Notes: generated from the letters alone by a model not told the origin. A stretch of 64,000 nt of DNA from Metapseudomonas resinovorans DSM 21078 (GCF_000423545.1 NZ_AUIE01000028.1:1-64000), one strand, 5' to 3'. Counted from the first letter of the stretch, positions 9,671 to 18,800 are shown. Numbers and translations: made by a program.

Positions 9671-11008
9671 ATGTCCATGACGCCCCGCGAAATCGTCCAC
9701 GAACTCAATCGCCACATCGTTGGCCAGGACGACGCCAAGCGCGCCGTCGCCATCGCCCTGCGCAATCGCTGGCGCCGCATGCAGCTGCCGGCCGAACTGC
9801 GCGCCGAGGTGACGCCGAAGAACATCCTGATGATCGGCCCGACCGGTGTCGGCAAGACCGAAATCGCCCGTCGCCTGGCCAAGCTGGCCAATGCGCCGTT
9901 CATCAAGGTGGAAGCCACCAAGTTCACCGAAGTCGGCTACGTTGGCCGTGACGTCGAGTCGATCATCCGCGACCTGGCCGATGCCGCCGTGAAGATGATG
10001 CGCGAGCAGGAAATGCACCGCGTGCGCTACCGCGCCGAAGACGCCGCCGAAGACCGCATCCTCGACGCCCTGCTGCCCCCGGCCCGCACCGGCTTTGGCG
10101 ATGAGCAGCCACGCGAGGACTCCAACACCCGCCAGCTGTTCCGCAAGCGCCTGCGCGAAGGCCAACTGGATGACAAGGAAATCGACATCGAAGTGGCCGA
10201 GTCCCCGGCTGGCGTGGAAATCATGGCCCCGCCCGGCATGGAGGAAATGACCAACCAGTTGCAGAACCTCTTCTCCAACCTCGGCAAAGGCAAGCGCAAG
10301 ACCCGCAAGCTGAAGGTCAAGGAAGCCATGAAGCTGGTGCGCGATGAAGAAGCTGCACGCCTGGTCAACGAGGAAGAGCTGAAAGCCGCCGCCCTGGAAG
10401 CGGTTGAGCAGAACGGCATCGTCTTCATCGACGAGATCGACAAGGTGGCCAAGCGCGGTAACGTTGGCGGCGCCGATGTATCCCGTGAAGGTGTGCAGCG
10501 CGACCTGCTGCCGCTGATCGAAGGCTGCACCGTGAACACCAAACTGGGCATGGTGAAGACCGACCACATCCTGTTCATCGCCTCCGGCGCCTTCCACCTG
10601 TCCAAGCCCAGCGACCTGGTGCCGGAACTGCAGGGCCGCCTGCCGATCCGCGTCGAGCTGAAGGCACTCTCTCCGCAAGACTTCGAGCGCATCCTCACCG
10701 AGCCCCACGCCTCGTTGACCGAGCAATACAGCGCACTGCTCAAGACCGAGGGCCTGAACATCGAGTTCGCTCCGGACGGCATCAAGCGCTTGGCGGAGAT
10801 TGCCTGGCAGGTCAACGAGAAGACCGAGAACATCGGAGCCCGACGCCTGCACACCCTGCTCGAACGCCTGCTGGAAGAGGTGTCTTTCAGCGCCGGCGAC
10901 CTCGCCGCGCAGCATGACGAGACGCCGATCCTCATCGACGCCGCCTACGTCAACGGCCACCTCGGCGAACTGGCACAGGACGAGGACCTTTCGCGCTACA
11001 TTCTCTGA
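9671..11008 (+). CDS. hslU: HslU, AAA+ unfoldase of the HslUV protease
   Basis: 445-residue ClpX-class ATPase that unfolds substrates into HslV. Walker A GPTGVGKT lies at 56-63, the pore loop GYVG at 89-92 and Walker B in IVFIDEIDK. The I-domain insertion is the charged stretch around residues 110-240, and the C-terminus is the family's conserved SRYIL, whose last residues dock into HslV. The ATG at 9671, preceded by GGAG, gives the standard [16 protein letters not shown]; a longer frame upstream overlaps hslV and is not coding. Confidence 0.96.
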   Translation: MSMTPREIVHELNRHIVGQDDAKRAVAIALRNRWRRMQLPAELRAEVTPKNILMIGPTGVGKTEIARRLAKLANAPFIKVEATKFTEVGYVGRDVESIIRDLADAAVKMMREQEMHRVRYRAEDAAEDRILDALLPPARTGFGDEQPREDSNTRQLFRKRLREGQLDDKEIDIEVAESPAGVEIMAPPGMEEMTNQLQNLFSNLGKGKRKTRKLKVKEAMKLVRDEEAARLVNEEELKAAALEAVEQNGIVFIDEIDKVAKRGNVGGADVSREGVQRDLLPLIEGCTVNTKLGMVKTDHILFIASGAFHLSKPSDLVPELQGRLPIRVELKALSPQDFERILTEPHASLTEQYSALLKTEGLNIEFAPDGIKRLAEIAWQVNEKTENIGARRLHTLLERLLEEVSFSAGDLAAQHDETPILIDAAYVNGHLGELAQDEDLSRYIL

Positions 11009-11026
11009 CAGGCGCGTATCACGGAC

Positions 11027-11055
11027 AGCCGGCACTCGCCGGCTTTCTGTTTTTG
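11027..11055 (+). terminator. intrinsic terminator after hslU
   Basis: Stem AGCCGGC / GCCGGCT (11027-11033, 11038-11044) with a 4-nt loop, followed by TTCTGTTTTT. It lies 19 nt after the hslU stop and just before the DUF971 gene, which would thus be expressed by read-through or its own promoter. Confidence 0.7.
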
Positions 11056-11066
11056 GAGACTTCGAA

Positions 11067-11441
11067 ATGCGAATTCCCAGCGGTATCGAACTGCACAAGA
11101 CCTCCAGGACCTTGACCCTGAAGTACGGGCCGGAGGAAAGCTACACCCTGAGCGCCGAGTTCCTGCGTGTGCACTCTCCCTCGGCAGAGGTCCAGGGCCA
11201 CGGCAAGCCCATTCTCCAGTACGGCAAGCTGAATGTCGGCCTGAGCAAGCTGGAACCGGCCGGCAACTATGCCCTGAAATTGACCTTCGACGACGGCCAC
11301 GACAGCGGCCTCTTCACCTGGGACTACCTCTATCAGCTCGCCACCCGTCAGGAAGCGCTGTGGAACGACTATCTGCAGGAGCTTGCAGCCGCGGGCCGTT
11401 CGCGCGACCCCGACGAATCGGTGGTCAAACTCATGCTCTGA
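11067..11441 (+). CDS. DUF971 (GBBH-like N-domain) protein
   Basis: 124 residues of the DUF971 family, which corresponds to the N-terminal domain of gamma-butyrobetaine hydroxylase and is also found in Fe-S-related proteins. The conserved core reads LTLKYGPEESYTLSAEFLRVHSPSAE, then LKLTFDDGHDSGLFTWDYL. Stand-alone forms next to hslVU are usual in pseudomonads and have no assigned function. ATG at 11067 has GGAG 9 nt upstream; an upstream extension of the frame overlaps hslU and is rejected. Confidence 0.8.
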   Translation: MRIPSGIELHKTSRTLTLKYGPEESYTLSAEFLRVHSPSAEVQGHGKPILQYGKLNVGLSKLEPAGNYALKLTFDDGHDSGLFTWDYLYQLATRQEALWNDYLQELAAAGRSRDPDESVVKLML

Positions 11442-11581
11442 AGCGGTGCAGTCCGCGCCCCATACCGGCCCTTGCCGCCCAAGGTTAGGGCGCATTTTCT
11501 AAACGCTCGCGACATACTCCCGCTGCAGCGAACTCTCTGCGGTCAGCTTGCGCAAACTGACAAACTCGGGTAACCAAGTTC

Positions 11582-11597
11582 TGGCAGGTTCCATGCA
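11582..11597 (+). promoter_or_regulatory. sigma54-type promoter upstream of phaC1
   Basis: TGGCAGG ... ATGCAT shows the invariant GG (11583-11584) and GC (11595-11596) exactly 10 bp apart, as in -24/-12 promoters (TGGCACN5TTGC). It lies 120 bp before the phaC1 ATG. RpoN-dependent control of mcl-PHA synthesis genes has been reported in pseudomonads, so a functional site is plausible. The rest of the 276-bp gap (11442-11717) shows no other convincing element. Confidence 0.55.
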
Positions 11598-11717
11598 TTT
11601 GGCATCGCCAGATACAGAGAAATACGCGAAGTTCGCTTCGCCTTCCCGGTAACCCGAGCGTGTCAGCGCGCTAGTCCGCCAGGGCGCTGTTCGACTCAGG
11701 ACAATGGAGCGTCGTAG

Positions 11718-13397
11718 ATGAGCAACAAGAACAATGAAGACCTGCAGCGCCAGGCCTCGGACAACACCCTGAACCTCAATCCGGTGATAGGTATCCGCGG
11801 CAAGGATCTGCTGTCTTCAGCACGGATGGTGCTGTTGCAAGCCATCAAGCAACCTTTCCACAGTGCAAAACACGTCGCCCATTTCGGCCTGGAATTGAAA
11901 AACGTGTTGCTTGGCCAGTCCGGTCTGCAACCGGAAGCCGATGACCGTCGCTTCAATGATCCGGCCTGGAGCCAGAACCCGCTGTACAAGCGCTATCTGC
12001 AGACCTACCTCGCCTGGCGCAAGGAGCTGCACAGCTGGATCGACGAGAGCAACCTCTCGTCACAGGATGCCAGTCGCGGCCACTTCGTCATCAACCTGAT
12101 GACCGAGGCGATGGCGCCCACCAACAGCATGGCCAACCCGGCCGCAGTCAAACGGTTCTTCGAGACCGGCGGCAAGAGCCTGCTGGATGGCCTCTCCCAC
12201 CTGGCCAAGGACATGGTGAACAACGGCGGCATGCCGAGCCAGGTCAACATGGATGCCTTCGAGGTCGGCCAGAACCTCGCCACGACCGAAGGTGCGGTGG
12301 TTTTCCGCAATGACGTGCTGGAACTGATCCAGTACAAGCCCATCACCGAGAGCGTGTACGAACGCCCGCTACTCGTGGTGCCGCCCCAGATCAACAAGTT
12401 CTACGTCTTCGACCTGTCACCGGAGAAGAGCCTCGCGCGCTTCTGCCTGCGCAGCAACCTGCAGACCTTCATCGTCAGCTGGCGCAACCCGACCAAGGCG
12501 CAGCGCGAGTGGGGCCTGTCCACGTACATCGAGGCCCTCAAGGAGGCCATTGACGTCATCCTGAAGATCACCGGCGCCAAGGACCTCAACATCCTCGGCG
12601 CGTGCTCCGGCGGCATCACCACGGTCGCCCTGCTCGGCCACTACCAGGCCATTGGTGAAACCAAGGTCAATGCCTTCACCCAGATGGTCAGCGTGCTCGA
12701 CTTCAACCTCGATAGCCAGGTCGCGCTGTTCGCCGACGAGCAGACCCTCGAAGCCGCCAAGCGCCGCTCGTACCAGGCCGGCGTACTGGAAGGCAAAGAC
12801 ATGGCCAAGGTCTTCGCCTGGATGCGCCCCAACGACCTGATCTGGAACTACTGGGTCAACAACTACCTGCTGGGCAACGAACCGCCGGCCTTCGACATCC
12901 TCTATTGGAACAACGACACCACGCGTCTGCCTGCAGCGTTCCATGGCGAACTGGTGGAAATGTTCAAGACCAATGCCCTGACCCGTCCAAATGCCCTGGA
13001 GGTCTGTGGCACGCCCATCGACCTGAAGCAAGTCACCAGCGACTTCTTCTGCCTTGCCGGCACCACCGACCACATTACCCCCTGGGAAGCCTGCTACCGC
13101 TCGGCGCTGCTGCTGGGCGGCAAATGCGAGTTCGTGCTGTCCAACAGCGGCCACATCCAGAGCATTCTCAACCCACCGGGCAACCCCAAGGCACGCTTCT
13201 CCACCGGCAGCGAGATGCCGAAAGATCCGAAGGCCTGGCTGGAAAATGCGACCAAGCACGCCGACTCCTGGTGGCTGCATTGGCAGCAGTGGATCGGCGA
13301 ACGCTCCGGCAAGACCAAGAAAGCCAGCTTTACCCTGGGCAACAAGGCCTTCCCGGCCGGTGAAGCCTCGCCCGGCACCTATGTGCACGAGCGATGA
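11718..13397 (+). CDS. phaC1: class II poly(3-hydroxyalkanoate) synthase 1
   Basis: 559-residue synthase that polymerises medium-chain (R)-3-hydroxyacyl-CoA on the granule surface. It has the alpha/beta-hydrolase core with lipase-like box GACSGG; the predicted catalytic triad falls at Cys296, Asp451 and His479, the same numbers as in characterised pseudomonad PhaC1. Length is the class II norm. ATG at 11718 is preceded by GGAG at 8-9 nt. First gene of phaC1-phaZ-phaC2-phaD, all on the plus strand. Confidence 0.96.
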   Translation: MSNKNNEDLQRQASDNTLNLNPVIGIRGKDLLSSARMVLLQAIKQPFHSAKHVAHFGLELKNVLLGQSGLQPEADDRRFNDPAWSQNPLYKRYLQTYLAWRKELHSWIDESNLSSQDASRGHFVINLMTEAMAPTNSMANPAAVKRFFETGGKSLLDGLSHLAKDMVNNGGMPSQVNMDAFEVGQNLATTEGAVVFRNDVLELIQYKPITESVYERPLLVVPPQINKFYVFDLSPEKSLARFCLRSNLQTFIVSWRNPTKAQREWGLSTYIEALKEAIDVILKITGAKDLNILGACSGGITTVALLGHYQAIGETKVNAFTQMVSVLDFNLDSQVALFADEQTLEAAKRRSYQAGVLEGKDMAKVFAWMRPNDLIWNYWVNNYLLGNEPPAFDILYWNNDTTRLPAAFHGELVEMFKTNALTRPNALEVCGTPIDLKQVTSDFFCLAGTTDHITPWEACYRSALLLGGKCEFVLSNSGHIQSILNPPGNPKARFSTGSEMPKDPKAWLENATKHADSWWLHWQQWIGERSGKTKKASFTLGNKAFPAGEASPGTYVHER

Positions 13398-13447
13398 GAG
13401 ATTGCGCCCTGCGCACCACTGCCCATGGCACCAGGATGTGCCTTGCG

Positions 13448-13471
13448 CGCCGCTGGCAGCTGCCAGCGGCG
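13448..13471. repeat. perfect 24-bp palindrome downstream of phaC1
   Basis: The half CGCCGCTGGCAG is followed immediately by its exact reverse complement, 50 bp after the phaC1 stop. There is no T tract. It sits just before a second hairpin (13496-13525), so the phaC1-phaZ gap holds two tandem stems. Confidence 0.5.
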
Positions 13472-13495
13472 TTGGTCAGGCACCGCCTGGCAAAT

Positions 13496-13530
13496 TCGGG
13501 AGGAGCCACGGTTGGTTCCTCCCGACTTTC
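13496..13530 (+). terminator. terminator-like hairpin between phaC1 and phaZ
   Basis: TCGGGAGGA (13496-13504) pairs with TCCTCCCGA (13517-13525), and three further inner pairs (one G-U) make a 12-bp stem. CTTTCTA follows. It is placed 21 bp before the phaZ ATG and could attenuate phaC1 transcripts or protect their 3' ends. Confidence 0.55.
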
Positions 13531-13550
13531 TAATCAATAGGGCTCCGCGC

Positions 13551-14408
13551 ATGCCGCTACCTTTCGTTTTCCGAACCATCGAGCTGGACGGCCAGACCAT
13601 CCGCACCGCCGTCCGCCCGGGTCAGTCGCACATGACGCCACTGCTGATCTTCAACGGCATCGGCGCCAACCTCGAACTGGTGTTCCCCTTCGTCCAGGCA
13701 CTCGACCCGGACCTGGAGGTGATCGCCTTCGACGTGCCCGGTGTCGGCGGATCGTCCACCCCGAGCAGGCCCTACCGCTTCTCCAGTCTGGCCAAGCTCG
13801 CCGCGCGCATGCTGGATTACCTGGACTACGGCCAGGTCAGCGTCATTGGGGTGTCCTGGGGCGGCGCCCTGGCCCAGCAGTTCGCCCACGATTATCCGGA
13901 GCGCTGCAAGAAGCTGATCCTCGCGGCCACCTCGGCCGGTGCCGTGATGGTGCCGGGCAAGCCCAAGGTGCTCTGGCGCATGGCCAGCCCGCGACGCTAC
14001 ATCCAGCCGTCCTACGGCGTGCATATCGCCCCGGACATCTACGGCGGCGCCTTCCGTCGCGATCCCGGCCTGGCCATGGCCCACGCCAGCAAAGTGCGCT
14101 CCTCCGGCAAGATGGGCTATTACTGGCAGCTGTTCGCCGGGCTCGGCTGGACCAGCATCCACTGGCTGCACCGTATCCGCCAACCGACCCTGGTGCTGGC
14201 CGGCGACGACGACCCGATCATCCCGCTGGTGAACATGCGCTTGCTGGCCTGGCGCATCCCCAATGCGGAACTCCACGTGATCGACGACGGCCACCTGTTC
14301 CTGGTGACCCGCGCTGAAACGGTGGCGCCGATCATCATGAAGTTCCTCGCCGAGGAACGTCAGCGGGCGGTGATCCACCCCCAGGCCGTGCCGCTACGGA
14401 GCGGTTAA
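13551..14408 (+). CDS. phaZ: intracellular mcl-PHA depolymerase
   Basis: 285-residue alpha/beta hydrolase that releases 3-hydroxyalkanoate monomers from PHA granules. The nucleophile Ser102 is in GVSWGG, the same number as in the P. putida enzyme. The acid Asp is in LAGDDDPIIPL and the His in IDDGHLFL. The ATG at 13551 gives the family N-terminus MPLPFVFRTIELDG; the frame is open further upstream but that part overlaps the hairpins and has no homology. It lies between the two synthase genes, the pseudomonad arrangement that allows turnover of the polymer. Confidence 0.94.
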   Translation: MPLPFVFRTIELDGQTIRTAVRPGQSHMTPLLIFNGIGANLELVFPFVQALDPDLEVIAFDVPGVGGSSTPSRPYRFSSLAKLAARMLDYLDYGQVSVIGVSWGGALAQQFAHDYPERCKKLILAATSAGAVMVPGKPKVLWRMASPRRYIQPSYGVHIAPDIYGGAFRRDPGLAMAHASKVRSSGKMGYYWQLFAGLGWTSIHWLHRIRQPTLVLAGDDDPIIPLVNMRLLAWRIPNAELHVIDDGHLFLVTRAETVAPIIMKFLAEERQRAVIHPQAVPLRSG

Positions 14409-14580
14409 CACCGCAACCGCTCCCTTGTGGGGCGGTGCATCGACGCCCGAACCAGAGCGGTGCGCATTGTCATCAACTTGAATTCTGCCCGCGATAGTCT
14501 GGAATGCACTTCGGGCTGCTGATGGTACAACCCTTGCTGTAGACCTCCAGAACCACGGACCGAATACGGAGCGATGCCCC

Positions 14581-16263
14581 ATGCGAGAAAAACAAATCCC
14601 GGGCACCTTGCCGGTACCTGCCGCTTTCATGAATGCACAGAACGCGATTGTCGGCTTGCGCGGCAAGGATCTGTTTTCCACCGTACGCAACCTGGCACTG
14701 CAAGGACTGCGGCATCCGGTCCACAGTGCACGGCATGTGCTTGCCTTTGGCGGCCAGGTCGGTCGCGTGCTGCTCGGCGATACCCTGCACCAGCCAAATC
14801 CGCAGGACAGCCGCTTCGTCGACCCCTCCTGGCAGCACAACCCCTTCTACCGCCGCGGCCTGCAGGTCTACCTGGCCTGGCAGAAGCAGCTCGGCGCCTG
14901 GATTGACGAGAGCGACCTCAGCGACGACGACCGCGCCCGTGCCCGTTTCGTCCTCGCCCAATTGAGCGACGCCCTCTCGCCCACCAACAGCCTGCTCAAC
15001 CCGCAGGCCGTGAAGGAGCTCTTCAACACCGGTGGTTTCAGCCTGATCAAGGGGCTCGGCCACCTGGTCGACGACCTGCTGCACAACGACGGCATGCCCA
15101 GTCAGGTCAGCAAGCATGCCTTTGAGGTTGGCCGTAACCTCGCCACGACCTCCGGTGCAGTGGTCTTCCGCAACGAGCTGCTGGAATTGATCCAGTACAA
15201 GCCCATGAGCGAAAAGCAGTACCTGCGCCCGTTGCTGGTGGTGCCGCCACAGATCAACAAGTACTACATCTTCGACCTCGCCCCGGACAAGAGCTTCGTC
15301 CAGTACGCCCTGAAGAACGGCCTGCAAGTGTTCATGGTGAGCTGGCGCAACCCCGATGCACGCCATCGCGAATGGGGCCTGTCCACCTACGTGCAGGCGC
15401 TGGAGGAAGCCTTCGAAGCCTGTCGCGCGATCACCGGCAGCAAGGAAGTCAACCTGATAGGCGCCTGCGCTGGCGGCCTGACCATCGCCGCACTTCAGGG
15501 CCACCTGCAAGCCCGCCGCCAGCTGCGCAAAGTCACCAGCGCCACCTACCTGGTCAGCCTGCTGGACAGTCAACTGGACAGCCCCGCAGCGCTTTTTGCC
15601 GACGAGCAGACCCTGGAAGCTGCCAAGCGCCGCTCGTACCAGGCAGGCGTGCTGGACGGCAAGGACATGGCCAAGGTCTTCGCCTGGATGCGTCCCAACG
15701 ACCTGGTGTGGAACTACTTCGTCAACAACTACCTGCTGGGTCGTGAACCCCCGGCCTTCGACATCCTCTACTGGAACAACGACAACACCCGCCTGCCTGC
15801 GGCGCTGCACGGCGACATGCTGGATTTCTTCAAGCACAACCCGTTGACCCGCAGCGGTGGCCTGGAAATCTGCGGCACCCCGATCGATCTGCAGAAAGTC
15901 ACGGTGGACAGTTTCAGCGTCGCAGGCATCAACGACCACATCACTCCCTGGGACGCGGTCTACCGCTCGACCCTGCTGCTGGGTGGTGACAGCCGCTTCG
16001 TGCTGTCCAACAGCGGCCACATCCAGAGCATCCTCAACCCGCCGGGTAACCCCAAGGCCAACTTCTACGAGAATGGCAAGCTGAGCTCCGACCCACGCGC
16101 CTGGTACTACGACGCCAAACACGTGCAAGGCAGTTGGTGGCAGCAGTGGCTGGGCTGGATCCAGGAGCGCTCCGGCGAGCAGCGGGAAACCATCATGGCC
16201 CTGGGCAACCAGGACTACCCGCCCATGGAAGCCGCGCCCGGCACCTATGTACACGTGCGCTGA
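14581..16263 (+). CDS. phaC2: class II poly(3-hydroxyalkanoate) synthase 2
   Basis: 560-residue paralogue of PhaC1 with long shared blocks (for example ADEQTLEAAKRRSYQAGVL and KVFAWMRPNDL). Catalytic residues are Cys296 (GACAGG), Asp452 and His480; the +1 shift relative to PhaC1 comes from a one-residue insertion. The two differ most in the N-terminal 50 residues. ATG at 14581 has GGAG 8 nt upstream. The 172-bp gap after phaZ shows no clear promoter, so co-transcription with phaZ is possible. Confidence 0.95.
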   Translation: MREKQIPGTLPVPAAFMNAQNAIVGLRGKDLFSTVRNLALQGLRHPVHSARHVLAFGGQVGRVLLGDTLHQPNPQDSRFVDPSWQHNPFYRRGLQVYLAWQKQLGAWIDESDLSDDDRARARFVLAQLSDALSPTNSLLNPQAVKELFNTGGFSLIKGLGHLVDDLLHNDGMPSQVSKHAFEVGRNLATTSGAVVFRNELLELIQYKPMSEKQYLRPLLVVPPQINKYYIFDLAPDKSFVQYALKNGLQVFMVSWRNPDARHREWGLSTYVQALEEAFEACRAITGSKEVNLIGACAGGLTIAALQGHLQARRQLRKVTSATYLVSLLDSQLDSPAALFADEQTLEAAKRRSYQAGVLDGKDMAKVFAWMRPNDLVWNYFVNNYLLGREPPAFDILYWNNDNTRLPAALHGDMLDFFKHNPLTRSGGLEICGTPIDLQKVTVDSFSVAGINDHITPWDAVYRSTLLLGGDSRFVLSNSGHIQSILNPPGNPKANFYENGKLSSDPRAWYYDAKHVQGSWWQQWLGWIQERSGEQRETIMALGNQDYPPMEAAPGTYVHVR

Positions 16264-16338
16264 CACCCTTGGAGGCCGGCCGGGCAATGCACCGGCCGTC
16301 CCTTCCCCCTTCTACGGAACGTTTGGCAAGAACCCTGG

Positions 16339-16953
16339 ATGAAAACCCGCGACCGCATCCTCGAATGCGCCCTCGACCTGTTCAACCGCAACGGCGAACC
16401 CAACGTCACCACCCTGGAAATCGCCACCGAGCTGGGCATCAGCCCTGGCAACCTCTACTACCACTTCCATGGCAAGGAACCACTGGTGATGGAGTTGTTC
16501 GCGCGATTCCAGGACGAACTCGCGCCGTTGCTCGACCCACCCGCCGACGCACAACTCGACGCCGAAGACTACTGGCTGTTCCTGCACCTGATCGTCGAGC
16601 GCCTGTCCCAGTACCGTTTCCTGTTCCAGGACCTGTCCAACCTGGCCGGACGCCTGCCAAAGCTGGCCCGCGGCATGCGCAATTGGCTGAACGCCCTCAA
16701 GCGGACCCTGGCCTCGCTTCTGGCCCGGCTCAAGGCGGAGCATCAGCTGACCAGTGATACCGAGTCCCTTGGCCAACTGGTGGAGCAGATCACCCTCACG
16801 CTGTTGTTCTCCCTCGACTACCAACGCGTGCTGGGCAGCGGCGGCGAGATTCGTCTGGTGGTCTATCAGGTGATGATGCTGGTGGCTCCGCATCTGCGGC
16901 CCGGCGCGCGACACGCCGCAGAGAGCCTGGCCAGGCGCTATCTGGAAGCCTGA
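16339..16953 (+). CDS. phaD: TetR-family regulator of PHA genes
   Basis: 204 residues. The N-terminal TetR helix-turn-helix spans about residues 8-50 (RILECALDLFNRNG ... ISPGNLYYHFHGKEPL), followed by an all-helical ligand/dimer domain. In P. putida PhaD activates phaC1 and the phaI promoter in response to a CoA intermediate; position as last gene of the phaC1ZC2D cluster fits that role. The Shine-Dalgarno is weak, consistent with translation from the upstream message. Confidence 0.93.
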   Translation: MKTRDRILECALDLFNRNGEPNVTTLEIATELGISPGNLYYHFHGKEPLVMELFARFQDELAPLLDPPADAQLDAEDYWLFLHLIVERLSQYRFLFQDLSNLAGRLPKLARGMRNWLNALKRTLASLLARLKAEHQLTSDTESLGQLVEQITLTLLFSLDYQRVLGSGGEIRLVVYQVMMLVAPHLRPGARHAAESLARRYLEA

Positions 16954-16954
16954 A

Positions 16955-16987
16955 ACGCAAACGCCCGGACAAGCCGGGCGTTTGCGT
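16955..16987. terminator. bidirectional terminator between phaD and phaF
   Basis: A perfect 14-bp stem (16955-16968 / 16974-16987) with 5-nt loop ACAAG. It begins 1 nt after the phaD stop and ends 14 nt before the end of the convergent phaF. It serves both transcripts, though neither side has a long T run. Confidence 0.75.
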
Positions 16988-17001
16988 CATACCGATAAAG
17001 C

Positions 17002-17907
17002 TCAGGACTGGCTGGTCGGCGGTGTTGCCGATGCTGCCGGAGCCGGTGCCGCCGGTGCCATGCTGGGAGCCGGAGCAGCTGCGGCGGCCGGAGCAGACGG
17101 AGCCGGGCTCGCGGCAGGTGCAGCAGGCTTGGCAGCCTTTGGCGCAGCGGGCTTCTTCACTGCCGGTTTCTTCGCGGCGGCAGGCTTGGCAACCGCCGGC
17201 TTGGCAGCGGGCTTCGCTGCGGCCGGTTTGGCAGCGGCAGCTGGCTTCGCGGCAGCTGGTTTGGCAGCGGCTTTCACTGCCGGTTTGGCCGCTGCAGCCG
17301 GCTTGGTAGCCGGTTTCGCCGCGGCTTTGACAGCAGGCTTGGCCGCAGGCTTCGCAACGGCGGGTTTGGCGGCCGCGGCCTTGGCTGCAGGTTTCGCAGC
17401 GGCGACCTTGGCAGCCGGCTTGGCAGCGGGTTTAGCCGCAGGTTTGGCAGCCGCCTTGACTGCAGGCTTGACCGATTTGGCCGACACGCCCGTGAGTTTC
17501 TCGAGCTGCTTGGTCAGGGCATCCACCTTGCCTTGCAGATCCTTCACTTCGGTGCGGCTGGGCACGCCAAGACGGGAAATGGCACTGTTCAGACGCTTGT
17601 CGAAAGCCTCTTCCAGCTCGCCCCATTTGCCGATCGCCTTGCCCTTGACCTCTTCGACCTTGGACTTGGCCGTACCCACGCGGGAGCCGACCTTCGACTT
17701 GACCGCGTCTACTTGCTTGTCCACCTCGGTCTTGGCCTGCTTTTCAGCCTTCTCACCGTCCTTGACCAGCGTATCGAACAGCTTGTTGCCGTCGTTGCTG
17801 ATCTTCGAGTAGGCCCCCAAGCCAGCCAGCCAGATCTGGCGCGAGTATTTCTCGATCTCGCCGATCCAGGAGTTGGTGTCTTTATCGGTTTTCTTTTTGC
17901 CAGCCAT
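17002..17907 (-). CDS. phaF: PHA granule phasin with histone-like tail
   Basis: 301 residues. Residues 1 to about 140 are an amphipathic phasin domain (IWLAGLGAYSKI ... EEAFDKRLNSAISRLGVPSR), homologous to PhaI. Residues from about 145 are a low-complexity Ala/Lys/Pro tail of KPAAKPA-type repeats like eukaryotic H1 histone tails. In P. putida PhaF this tail binds DNA non-specifically and helps segregate granules at division. ATG at 17907 has GGAG just upstream; that ribosome binding site overlaps the phaI stop (TAAGGAG). Confidence 0.94.
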   Translation of the reverse strand: MAGKKKTDKDTNSWIGEIEKYSRQIWLAGLGAYSKISNDGNKLFDTLVKDGEKAEKQAKTEVDKQVDAVKSKVGSRVGTAKSKVEEVKGKAIGKWGELEEAFDKRLNSAISRLGVPSRTEVKDLQGKVDALTKQLEKLTGVSAKSVKPAVKAAAKPAAKPAAKPAAKVAAAKPAAKAAAAKPAVAKPAAKPAVKAAAKPATKPAAAAKPAVKAAAKPAAAKPAAAAKPAAAKPAAKPAVAKPAAAKKPAVKKPAAPKAAKPAAPAASPAPSAPAAAAAPAPSMAPAAPAPAASATPPTSQS

Positions 17908-17917
17908 CCTGCTCTCC

Positions 17918-18349
17918 TTATTTGGTTCGCGCGACGTGCTCGAGCAACGCGCTCAGCTCATCAAGCTTAGCAGAGAGTGCCTCAACGTCCTGCCGGGAGG
18001 GAATACCAATGCGGTTGAGTGCACTGGCCACTCGGTTGTCGAAAGCCTTCTCGATCTTGTCGAGTTGAACCTCGACCTTTTCCTTCACACCGGTGACGCT
18101 GCTCTTGACACTGTCGAACTGAGTGTTGGCGGCTTCGACCTGCTCGTCCACCAGCTTCTTGCCCTGCTTCTCGACGCCTTCGCCGGCCTTCACCAGCTCC
18201 TTGAAGTAGTCGACACCCTCGGCGCCAGCCTTGGCGTAGGCACCCAGGCCAGCCAGCCAGATTTTGCGGGCATAGAGCTTCACGTCGGCAACGACGGTGG
18301 ACTTGCTTTCGGCTTTCTCGACTTTCTTCTTGACGGCTACTTTGGCCAT
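17918..18349 (-). CDS. phaI: PHA granule phasin
   Basis: 143 residues equivalent to the phasin half of PhaF without the basic tail: KKKVEKAESKSTVVADV, then the shared IWLAGLGAYAK, a coiled-coil region, and FDNRVASALNRIGIPSRQDV. It coats PHA granules. Start is the ATG at 18349 (MAKVAVKK) with AGGTG upstream; an ATG 12 nt earlier lacks support. First gene of phaI-phaF; its promoter should lie in 18350-18524, where I could not identify convincing -35/-10 or operator sequences. Confidence 0.92.
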   Translation of the reverse strand: MAKVAVKKKVEKAESKSTVVADVKLYARKIWLAGLGAYAKAGAEGVDYFKELVKAGEGVEKQGKKLVDEQVEAANTQFDSVKSSVTGVKEKVEVQLDKIEKAFDNRVASALNRIGIPSRQDVEALSAKLDELSALLEHVARTK

Positions 18350-18470
18350 GGTGCACCTCACGCGGAATGGTAGATGACTCGCCCTTTTTCAGGACTTGAG
18401 CGCAAGGTAGCGAGGAAAATTAGAAACCGCATACTAGCCGCGAGATGGGGCATTTCGGGCGAGGCACGGC

Positions 18471-18509
18471 GGGAGCGAATCCATTGACGAAGGGCCGCGA
18501 AGCGGCCCC
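18471..18509. repeat. degenerate REP element with GC hairpin
   Basis: GGGAGCGAATCCATTGACGA, then a stem GGGCCGC/GCGGCCC (18492-18498, 18502-18508). It matches the layout of the better-preserved copies near 25.6 and 45.8 kb: a GGGGCGAACTCATTCGCC core followed by a G/C hairpin. It lies just past the end of the PHA_gran_rgn gene and may also act as that gene's terminator. Confidence 0.5.
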
Positions 18510-18524
18510 GGAAAAGCTCCTGGC

Positions 18525-18800
18525 TCAGACCAGATACTCATCCAGCGCCTTCTCGATTTCCCGCTTGATGCTCCCGCTCATGGCCGACAGCAGCAGGCCC
18601 AGCTTGACCTCCACCCGCACCTTGGCATCACTCACCTCGATCGCCCCTTCGGCGCCGCTGCGCTTGAACTCCAGGGTGTCGCCGCGCCACTGGTAACGCA
18701 CGTCGTACTCGCGCGCCAGGCGCTCAGCCAGTTTTTCGGCTTTCTCCCGGACGGCCTCGTGGCCTAGGGCATGGGAACGTTCGACGTGGATGCGGGACAT
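18525..18800 (-). CDS. polyhydroxyalkanoic acid system family protein
   Basis: 91-residue member of the PHA_gran_rgn family (PF09650), found beside pha genes. The sequence begins MSRIHVERSHALGHEAVREK and ends with an amphipathic helix (SIKREIEKALDEYL). Function is unproven; granule association is assumed from context. Start ATG at 18800 has AGGAG nearby; the longer upstream frame overlaps the ubiE start region and is not used. It is divergent from ubiE with a gap of 130 bp. Confidence 0.82.
   Translation of the reverse strand: MSRIHVERSHALGHEAVREKAEKLAERLAREYDVRYQWRGDTLEFKRSGAEGAIEVSDAKVRVEVKLGLLLSAMSGSIKREIEKALDEYLV

Noticed and set aside
9224-11098. 624-residue minus-strand frame over hslVU
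   Set aside because: Shadow of hslV and hslU, which are unambiguous by motif and length.
14473-16287. 604-residue minus-strand frame over phaC2
   Set aside because: Antisense shadow; the same pattern is seen opposite phaC1.
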